DNA from: Bacteroidota bacterium
GTDB lineage: Bacteria > Bacteroidota > Bacteroidia > Bacteroidales > JAADJA01
Length of the DNA stretch: 6,001 nucleotides
Direction: 5' to 3'
NCBI GenBank assembly: GCA_024278155.1
Contig: JAJRTT010000440.1
Span: forward strand, 1-6,001
In this document: positions 1 to 5,125 of the stretch, one piece after another
Layout: the number at the start of each line of letters is the position of its first letter
Numbering within the stretch: position 1 is the first letter of the stretch
Translations under genes and position numbers: made by a program
The notes under the pieces: model-generated
Told to the model about the DNA's origin: nothing
Database searches by the model: none
What the model saw: only the letters and a program-made list of their open reading frames with translations

Positions 1-707
1 ACAAACTGCGATGCCTGCAACAGCGATTTAAAGGTCCCCGTATCCAGCCAGGCTGTTCCCCGGTCGAGACGGCCCACCTTTAACTTGCCTAATTTCAAAT
101 AATATTTGTTCACATCGGTGATTTCGTATTCGCCACGGGCGCTGGGCTTTAGGCTTTTTGCCACATCCACAACCGTATTGTCGTAAAAATACAAACCGGG
201 AACCGCATAATTGGATTTAGGCTGTTTGGGTTTTTCCTCAATGGAAACGGCCACATCATTTTCATCAAATTCCACTACTCCGTACCTTTCCGGATCGCGT
301 ACATGGTATGCGAACACAACACCGCCGTCAGGGTCATTGATCCCCGTCAACAGTTTTTCCATTCCCGAACCGTAAAAAATATTGTCCCCGAGGATAAGTG
401 CTACTTTATCCTTGCCAATGAATTCTTCACCAATCACAAATGCCTGTGCCAGACCGTTGGGGTTTTCCTGAACGGCATATTCAAAGTTACAACCCAGTTT
501 TCTCCCATCGCCCAACAATCTCCGAAAAGCAGGCGTATCCTCTGGAGTGGAAATTATCAAAATTTCCCTTATACCTGCCAACATTAAAATAGAGAGCGGA
601 TAATAGATCATGGGTTTGTCATAAATTGGCATCAACTGCTTGCTAACTGCAAGCGTTAATGGATGAAGACGTGTACCGGCTCCCCCGGCGAGGATGATTC
701 CTTTCAT
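1..707 (-). CDS. rmlA: Glucose-1-phosphate thymidylyltransferase RmlA (3' end cut off by window edge)
   Basis: RmlA joins glucose 1-phosphate and dTTP to give dTDP-glucose and pyrophosphate, the first step towards dTDP-L-rhamnose and other dTDP-sugars for surface polysaccharides; it is cytoplasmic. The gene starts at the ATG at 707-705 and stays open to the left edge, giving 235 residues of a family usually about 290 long, so only the C-terminal part is missing. Visible motifs are the nucleotidyl-transferase loop GGAGTRLHPLT (residues 8-18), SKQLMPIYDKPMIYYP (22-37), LGDNIFYG (106-113, with D108 a likely metal ligand), EEKP (157-160), GEYEITDVN (192-200) and WLDTGT (220-225, with D222 the second likely metal ligand). 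The start is fixed by the family-typical N-terminus MKGIILAGG. No clear -7 box is visible in the 249 bp upstream, so its promoter is unknown. Other rml genes would have to lie left of the window. Identification is firm. Confidence 0.96.
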   Translation of the reverse strand, partial: MKGIILAGGAGTRLHPLTLAVSKQLMPIYDKPMIYYPLSILMLAGIREILIISTPEDTPAFRRLLGDGRKLGCNFEYAVQENPNGLAQAFVIGEEFIGKDKVALILGDNIFYGSGMEKLLTGINDPDGGVVFAYHVRDPERYGVVEFDENDVAVSIEEKPKQPKSNYAVPGLYFYDNTVVDVAKSLKPSARGEYEITDVNKYYLKLGKLKVGRLDRGTAWLDTGTFKSLLQASQF

Positions 708-781
708 ATATTTAAGATTCTGGTTCTACTGCCATTTTATTGGGTAATAATATTTTCAATCTGTTATAATAACCTTATGTT

Positions 782-815
782 AATGCTTCAATTCCCGTAC
801 GTACGGGAAAGCATT
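782..815. repeat. Perfect 18-bp palindrome with outer matching arms
   Basis: Positions 792-809 read TTCCCGTACGTACGGGAA, an exact self-complementary palindrome. Outside it, AATGCT (782-787) pairs with AGCATT (810-815), leaving TCAA (788-791) as a one-sided bulge, so a hairpin of 15 base pairs could form. It lies in the spacer between the stop of the RND gene (957) and the start of rmlA (707). No T-run follows it on the minus strand, so it does not look like an intrinsic terminator. It could be an operator for a dimeric regulator of rmlA, an mRNA-stabilising hairpin after the RND gene, or a dispersed palindromic repeat; the sequence does not decide between these. Confidence 0.7.
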
Positions 816-956
816 GTGACATTAGTTGTTTTTATCACATTTTCTTGTTTTTTACTAAATTCGCAGTAGCACCAAGATTTTAATAACCCCAAAACAATTC
901 GTAATACTTTATAATTTATTTCCTTGAAGTGGTATATACATATCCTAAACTTCCTA

Positions 957-3359
957 TCAGGCCGAACCCCTTGTATCAAGCTGTTCAATTTCCAGGTCGG
1001 CCAATTCGATATCCTCTTCCTCGTCAAAAATCTCCAACAGGGGCTCTTTGAACCTTCGCGTTGTAATCCGTTGGTCAAGTGTGAGAATGAGCGATGGCAA
1101 CAGGAACAGGTTTGAGAATAAAGCCACCAACAACGTAAAAGCGATCAAATAACCCATGGCTTCCGTTCCGCCAAAAGTGGACAAGGTAAAAATGATAAAT
1201 CCAAAGAACAAAACAATGGACGAATAAATCATGCTAAAGCCTGTTTCACTAAGTGCAGCAATGGCCGATGCTTTAATATCCCAGTTGTTCAACTTTAATT
1301 GCAAACGATAACGCGAGAGGAAATGGATGGCATTGTCAACGGAAATCCCCAGTGCAATACTAAAAATCAACACCGTGGATGGTTTTATGGAAATCCCTGT
1401 AAAGCCCATCATTGCAGCGGTCATCAACAGCGGGATAATATTGGGGACCAAGGAAATCAAAATCATCCGGATGGAGGTAAACAGCAAAGCCATTAAAATG
1501 GTAATAATCACCAATGCCAGCAACAAACTCGTGAACAGGTTGTTCACAAGGTATTTGGTCCCTTTCAGGAAAACAAGACTGGTACCGGTCAACTGCACAT
1601 TGAATTTTTTTGGCGGGAATATTGAATCTATCCTCGGTTTCAGCTCATCCTGTATCCTTTGGATTTCATAGGTCCCGATATTGGCCATCTGCGCACTGAT
1701 CCGAGTGTACCGTAAAGTGGAATCCACGAAAGAGTTCATGATGGTTTTCTTTCCCTTTTTCATTTTGGGGGCATAGGAAAAGATAAAATCCTTCTCCTGG
1801 TTGTTCGGCAAACTGTACATGGATTCTTTCCCACCGTAAAAAGCCTGTTTTGAAAACTTGACCACCTCGGCAATGGAAAGCGGCTTTGACAATTCGGGGT
1901 ATTGCGCCAAGACTTTTTCCAGTTTATCGATCCTCTTTATGGTGGAAAGCTTCATGACCCCTTTCCGTTTTTTCGTATCTATGGAAATCTCCAAGGGCAT
2001 AACCCCTTTGAAATTCTTTTCAAAAAACATTAAATCCTGGTACAAAGGGTCTTTGTGTGGGATATCATCAACAATGCTCCCGGTTGTCTTTAGTTTCAAC
2101 ATCCCGAACACTGAAGCCACCAACAACACCATAGTAGTGATATAAATGGTCTTACGGTAATTCTGTACAATGTAAACAACCCGTTTTACGATCCATTGAA
2201 CCATACCTTTATCAAGATGTTTGACATGCCTTGCTTTTGGGGGCGGCAAATAGCTGAAAAATATCGGGATAAGCATCAACGACAAGATATAGGCCGCCAG
2301 AATACTCAGGGAGGCCACGATCCCGAACTCAACGAGCAATTTGTTCCCGGTAACGATAAAGGCCGCAAAACCCGCTGCCGTTGTTGCATTGGTGAGCAGG
2401 TTGGCACTTCCGATACGCTGGACAACCCTGGAAAGTGAACGCACCTTGTTCCCATGGCTCTTAAACTCGGAATAATATTTATTCAACAAAAAGATACAAT
2501 TCTCAACCACGATCACCATCAGCAGGGGCGGGAAAATACCGGTGAGCATAGTAATCTTATATCCCAACAACGACATGGTGCCAATTCCCCAAATAATACT
2601 GATAATGACAATGAGCATGGGATAGAACATCGCCTTGAACGACCTGAAAAAAAGCAGTAATATAACCGAGGCAATGATCAGGGCCAGTTTTACGAAGAAC
2701 AAAAGTTCCTCTTCCAGTTTCTTGGATGTGATGATTCGGATATAGGGCAAGCCCGAATAATGTGGTTTTAGGTTGTACTTGGCACCAAACTTATCCGACA
2801 GCCCCGTAATGGAATTGACCAGGTTTATCCTGTTCTTATTGTTCAGCTTTGCCTGTTCCAGGGTAATGGCCATAAGGAAAACATGGTTCTCCTTATTATA
2901 CAGCAAACCATTGTAAAACGGAAGGGAATAAACCAATTTGCGCACACTGTCAACCTGCGATTGCCTTGTGGGCACTTCATCGATCACAGGTTTAAAATCA
3001 AACTTCTTGACAGCCGTGTCCTTGGTAAGGTAAAACAGGCGGGGAACAGAAATAACCTCCTCCACCCCATCAATGTCTTTGATGGCATACGTGAGCTTAT
3101 AATAATCGGAGAACTTGTTCAGCTCAAAAAAGCCTTTATCCTGAAAACCGATAAACAACACGCTTCCATCCTGTCCAAAACGCTCCTTGAACTCTTTATA
3201 AACGATACTGGCCGTATCGGAAGCGGGCAAAAGACTGGCAAACTCATAGGACATTTTCACTTGAGTGGCCTGATAAGCCATGAAAACCGTAATCAACAAG
3301 ATCGCAATCAGGTTGCCAAGGCGGTTACGCAAAATATGTCGAACGATATATACCCACAT
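957..3359 (-). CDS. RND-superfamily (MMPL/SSD-type) inner-membrane transporter
   Basis: An 800-residue membrane protein with the duplicated RND/MMPL layout: TM1 (about 15-33), a periplasmic domain (about 34-217), TM2-TM6 (about 219-369), a cytoplasmic linker, TM7 (about 402-420), a second periplasmic domain (about 421-604) and TM8-TM12 (about 606-760). The second half has the family motif GISVDNAIHFLSRYR (671-685); the first-half counterpart is VVENCIFLLNKYY (284-296). These polar residues sit where RND pumps relay protons, so proton-driven export is likely. The substrate is unknown; lipids, hopanoid-like molecules or other hydrophobic compounds are family possibilities. The length and two complete halves suggest an intact gene. 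The start ATG at 3359-3357 gives MWVYIVRHILRNR, a usual beginning for this family, and a promoter -7 box lies just upstream. The C-terminus is very acidic, with 11 Asp/Glu in residues 776-795. No membrane-fusion or outer-membrane partner gene is adjacent, so it may act alone. Confidence 0.9.
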   Translation of the reverse strand: MWVYIVRHILRNRLGNLIAILLITVFMAYQATQVKMSYEFASLLPASDTASIVYKEFKERFGQDGSVLFIGFQDKGFFELNKFSDYYKLTYAIKDIDGVEEVISVPRLFYLTKDTAVKKFDFKPVIDEVPTRQSQVDSVRKLVYSLPFYNGLLYNKENHVFLMAITLEQAKLNNKNRINLVNSITGLSDKFGAKYNLKPHYSGLPYIRIITSKKLEEELLFFVKLALIIASVILLLFFRSFKAMFYPMLIVIISIIWGIGTMSLLGYKITMLTGIFPPLLMVIVVENCIFLLNKYYSEFKSHGNKVRSLSRVVQRIGSANLLTNATTAAGFAAFIVTGNKLLVEFGIVASLSILAAYILSLMLIPIFFSYLPPPKARHVKHLDKGMVQWIVKRVVYIVQNYRKTIYITTMVLLVASVFGMLKLKTTGSIVDDIPHKDPLYQDLMFFEKNFKGVMPLEISIDTKKRKGVMKLSTIKRIDKLEKVLAQYPELSKPLSIAEVVKFSKQAFYGGKESMYSLPNNQEKDFIFSYAPKMKKGKKTIMNSFVDSTLRYTRISAQMANIGTYEIQRIQDELKPRIDSIFPPKKFNVQLTGTSLVFLKGTKYLVNNLFTSLLLALVIITILMALLFTSIRMILISLVPNIIPLLMTAAMMGFTGISIKPSTVLIFSIALGISVDNAIHFLSRYRLQLKLNNWDIKASAIAALSETGFSMIYSSIVLFFGFIIFTLSTFGGTEAMGYLIAFTLLVALFSNLFLLPSLILTLDQRITTRRFKEPLLEIFDEEEDIELADLEIEQLDTRGSA

Positions 3360-3373
3360 AATTTAAAGGAGTG

Positions 3374-3381
3374 CAAAAGTA
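3374..3381 (-). promoter_or_regulatory. Bacteroidetes-type -7 promoter box for the RND gene
   Basis: The minus strand reads TACTTTTG here, an exact match to the Bacteroidetes sigma-factor consensus TAnnTTTG. It ends 14 bp before the ATG at 3359, so transcription would start only about 10 nt before the start codon. The matching -33 TTG is not visible; the upstream stretch (about 3390-3415) is instead almost pure A/T. The very short leader has no AGGAGG-like site, in keeping with A/T-rich initiation regions in this phylum. Confidence 0.5.
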
Positions 3382-3425
3382 ACACATTCTATCTTTTGTA
3401 TTTTTTTTATTTTAATAACGCAGGC

Positions 3426-3526
3426 CCCAGCCTTAAAAGGCTGGGAAATTCATCTCAAACCTACCAAATTCCGCATGAGTTACCATGCCCTTCAGGGCAT
3501 TCTCCTTCAGGGCGTGGATTAAGGCT
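3426..3526. repeat. Structured repeat-like element after the phosphofructokinase stop
   Basis: About 100 bp filled with inverted repeats. CCCAGCCTT (3426-3434) pairs with AAGGCTGGG (3437-3445). ATGCCC (3485-3490) pairs with GGGCAT (3495-3500) across TTCA. CCATGCCC (3483-3490) can instead pair with GGGCGTGG (3510-3517, one G-T pair). AGCCTTAA (3429-3436) can pair with TTAAGGCT (3519-3526), closing the whole element. CCTTCAGGGC occurs twice, at 3489 and 3504. One minus-strand frame (about 3499-3432) gives a short stop-terminated peptide containing KGMVTHAEFGRFEMNFPAF; from memory, similar spurious peptides recur in Bacteroidetes genomes, which would fit a dispersed non-coding repeat. It begins at the last bases of the phosphofructokinase gene and may act as its 3' end. 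No transposase is nearby. Confidence 0.6.
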
Positions 3527-4748
3527 AATAATACCAATCCAGGATTTTGTTCAAGTCAAACTCCTCCGGGTTTTTCACATAATGGCGGGCAGCATCATAA
3601 TCCGCTTCATGGATATAGTGCATATTGTGCTTAAAGACCAATTCCGATTTCTGGCATTCAACATCCACAAGGCGGGGCTTTACTTTCCCGTTTTCATCTT
3701 CCACATCTTTCAAATACAATGGATGGATATCGCCTTTTGGGTCGGAAGTGACCATACAACCTGTTTTGCCTTCGTCAAAAAGCTTTTTCACACCTATGCC
3801 AAGCAGGGAACAATAGAGCAAATCAAAAGCGGTGGGGATAATGCAGCGCAGTTCGTAACCCAGTTCTACCGGACGGCTTTTTATATTGATGTCCAGTTCT
3901 TTCAATTTCCGCTGAACCAGCATATTGAAGATATGTGCCTTGCTCACGTTCCCCAGTTCCGGGTGACCATGGTCATCATAGGTGAAATTAATCCCGGTGG
4001 CCTCGATTTCGGTATTGGTCATAAAATGGAAAACCCCTTCGGAAATGATAACGGCCCCATAATGGATCCCGAGTATTTTCCTTTTTATCATGGACGAAAT
4101 GACCAGGTTCACGATCCGGTCAAAGGATGGCCTGGTTTTATTGAACATTTCCGGGATAATGATCATCGGGTAATGGCAAGCGGCCCCGATCCCAAAAGCA
4201 AGGTGACCGGCTTCGCGGCCCATGGCCGAAACCACAAACCAGTTGCCACTTGTGCGGGCATCTTCATACACCGTGGATGCTATTTTTACCCCGGCCTCTT
4301 TCGCCGACTCATAACCAAAAGTTGGTGTCCCTTCAGGGAGCGGCAGGTCATTGTCAATGGTTTTCGGGACATGGATGTTCTGAATGCTGATGTTGTTTTG
4401 GTTCAGGAATTTGGAAATCCGGTTGGCCGTGGAAGCTGTATCGTCACCACCAATCGTTACCAACAACTTCACATTGTTGTTGACAAACAAATCGGTACGG
4501 AATTCATTGTCTTTAGGTTTAAAGCGGCTCATTTGCAAAAACGATCCCCCCTGGTTCATGATTTTATCACAGGTGATAAAATCAAAATCAAACAAATCGG
4601 GCTTATGGGCAAACAGGCCTTTATATCCTTCATGGACACCGATAACGCGGTAGCCGTCTTTCAAAAACACTTTGGCCACAGAGGCTATAACCGTATTGAT
4701 GCCGGGAGCAGGACCGCCGCCGGCAATTATTGCAATGGATTTTTTCAT
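3525..4748 (-). CDS. Phosphofructokinase, probably pyrophosphate-dependent
   Basis: Cytoplasmic glycolytic enzyme of the PfkA/PFP superfamily, 407 residues, complete. It phosphorylates fructose 6-phosphate to fructose 1,6-bisphosphate. Motifs in order are GGGPAPGIN (10-18) at the phosphate-binding loop, GGDDTAST (100-107), PKTIDND (128-134, with D132 the catalytic base by family alignment), MGREAGH (176-182), PE (199-200) at the sugar site, and ELGYELR (295-301) near the C-terminal sugar-phosphate site. ATP enzymes of the E. coli PfkA type have GGDGS and PGTIDND; here the two discriminating Gly positions are Asp103 and Lys129, the combination known for PPi-dependent enzymes (EC 2.7.1.90). The reaction would then be reversible and serve both glycolysis and gluconeogenesis. 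The ATG at 4748-4746 gives MKKSIAIIAGGG, a family-typical N-terminus; the leader is A/T-rich without a Shine-Dalgarno. A weak -7-like TATTTTTA lies at 4782-4775 on the minus strand, but no -33 box is visible. Phosphofructokinase identity is firm, PPi use inferred. Confidence 0.93.
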   Translation of the reverse strand: MKKSIAIIAGGGPAPGINTVIASVAKVFLKDGYRVIGVHEGYKGLFAHKPDLFDFDFITCDKIMNQGGSFLQMSRFKPKDNEFRTDLFVNNNVKLLVTIGGDDTASTANRISKFLNQNNISIQNIHVPKTIDNDLPLPEGTPTFGYESAKEAGVKIASTVYEDARTSGNWFVVSAMGREAGHLAFGIGAACHYPMIIIPEMFNKTRPSFDRIVNLVISSMIKRKILGIHYGAVIISEGVFHFMTNTEIEATGINFTYDDHGHPELGNVSKAHIFNMLVQRKLKELDINIKSRPVELGYELRCIIPTAFDLLYCSLLGIGVKKLFDEGKTGCMVTSDPKGDIHPLYLKDVEDENGKVKPRLVDVECQKSELVFKHNMHYIHEADYDAARHYVKNPEEFDLNKILDWYY

Positions 4749-4824
4749 AAAATTATCTTTAAAAATTGAGTTGGTAAAAATAGTTGGTTTTTTTGTTTTG
4801 GGGATATTTTGTTTTTTTGAGTTG

Positions 4825-4838
4825 ACTGTTAAAACAGT
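4825..4838. repeat. Short inverted repeat (6-bp arms)
   Basis: ACTGTT (4825-4830) and AACAGT (4833-4838) are exact complements separated by two A bases. It lies 77 bp upstream of the phosphofructokinase ATG, so it could be an operator half-site pair as well as a hairpin. It lacks the GATT/AATC core of the next hairpins, and short A/T-rich repeats of this kind can arise by chance. Confidence 0.35.
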
Positions 4839-4850
4839 TTATGTCTGATA

Positions 4851-4875
4851 CCATTACAGATTGAATCTGTGATGG
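4851..4875. repeat. 12-bp-arm inverted repeat around GATTGAATC
   Basis: CCATTACAGATT (4851-4862) pairs with AATCTGTGATGG (4864-4875) around one central base, with one T-G wobble among twelve positions. The innermost bases would open into a small loop. It is the longest hairpin of the cluster and shares the GATT...AATC centre with its neighbours. Confidence 0.65.
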
Positions 4876-4954
4876 ACTGGTAAAAACAATGCAATTTTTG
4901 GTTTCAGGATATTTATTGGGAATGTGGAAATGATGCTACGGAAGAATGCCAGCT

Positions 4955-4977
4955 CTTTCGGATTTGCAATCCGAAAG
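4955..4977. repeat. 10-bp perfect inverted repeat around GATTTGCAATC
   Basis: CTTTCGGATT (4955-4964) and AATCCGAAAG (4968-4977) are exact complements around TGC. This gives a strong hairpin on either strand. No T-run follows on the minus strand, so it is not a typical terminator for the upstream T9SS gene. Confidence 0.7.
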
Positions 4978-4986
4978 TAATTATTT

Positions 4987-5009
4987 GGGGATATTCAATC
5001 CCCTTTTTT
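4987..5009 (+). repeat. GC-rich hairpin followed by T6, terminator-like on the plus strand
   Basis: GGGGAT (4987-4992) pairs with ATCCCC (4998-5003) around ATTCA, and six T bases follow at 5004-5009. This is the form of a weak intrinsic terminator reading left to right, yet no plus-strand gene enters it. Its central sequence resembles the neighbouring hairpins, so membership of the repeat cluster is the better reading. On the minus strand the sequence after the stem is AAATAATT, without a T-run. Confidence 0.5.
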
Positions 5010-5020
5010 GCGTAGAAACT

Positions 5021-5033
5021 GGATTGAAAGTCC
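5021..5033. repeat. Small hairpin of the same GATT-type series
   Basis: GGATT (5021-5025) pairs with AGTCC (5029-5033) around GAA, with one T-G wobble. Alone it would be ignorable; it is listed because it follows the two preceding hairpins at about 30-bp spacing and has the same layout. Confidence 0.35.
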
Positions 5034-5057
5034 TTTGATTATTGGTTCTGGATTGCA

Positions 5058-5095
5058 CCTGCCTGCCAGTTACCTGCCGAAAAAGGGCAGTCAGG
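5058..5095. repeat. CCTGCCTGCC / GGCAGTCAGG inverted repeat
   Basis: CCTGCCTGCC (5058-5067) pairs with GGCAGTCAGG (5086-5095) with one mismatch across an 18-base loop; inside the loop CTGCC (5074-5078) can pair with the same GGCAG (5086-5090). CCTGCCTGCC-type palindromes are, from memory, frequent in Bacteroidetes intergenic DNA. It sits 31 bp beyond the T9SS gene stop codon and could help end or protect that transcript, although no T-run follows. Confidence 0.5.
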
Positions 5096-5125
5096 AATCA
5101 GGAACAGTAAGGGGCAAAATCATAT

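Larger units (their letters stand above)
4749..5125. other. 377-bp non-coding spacer holding a hairpin cluster
   Basis: No supportable gene lies here. The part nearest the phosphofructokinase start (4749-4820) is A/T-rich and should contain its promoter, though only a weak -7-like TATTTTTA (4782-4775, minus strand) is visible. From 4825 to 5095 the spacer carries six inverted repeats in a row, listed separately. It also forms the 3' flank of the T9SS cargo gene ending at 5126. No classical T-tailed terminator is seen on the minus strand. Confidence 0.7.

Noticed and set aside
303..869. Plus-strand frames of 94 and 68 codons over rmlA and its upstream spacer
   Set aside because: The first is entirely antisense to rmlA motifs; the second begins inside rmlA antisense and runs into an A/T-rich spacer, with a low-complexity hydrophobic translation and no start context.
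788..1078. A 96-codon minus-strand frame overlapping the end of the RND gene and the following spacer
   Set aside because: It starts inside the RND coding region in another frame and runs through the 18-bp palindrome; no family resemblance and no separate initiation signal.
1299..2660. Several plus-strand open frames (for example 1327-1671, 1858-2145, 2196-2438, 2454-2660) inside the RND gene
   Set aside because: All are antisense to a clear membrane-protein gene and show no domain, leader or independent coding signal.
3426..3526. Possible CRISPR repeat or small protein gene in the spacer after the phosphofructokinase gene
   Set aside because: Only a 10-bp sequence (CCTTCAGGGC) is directly repeated, twice, 15 bp apart, with no spacer pattern; the small reading frame lacks a start signal and fits a palindromic non-coding element better.
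957..4748. Phosphofructokinase, RND transporter and rmlA as one operon
   Set aside because: They share a strand, but the gaps are 165 and 249 bp, an exact -7 box precedes the RND gene, and inverted repeats sit in each gap. Functions do not link directly either.
2883..4769. A 628-codon open frame on the plus strand, antisense to the phosphofructokinase gene and the start of the RND gene
   Set aside because: It covers a well-recognised minus-strand gene, crosses the spacer repeat, and its translation is rich in His, Phe and Gln-type shadow residues with no recognisable domain. Its length follows from the codon use of the opposite strand.
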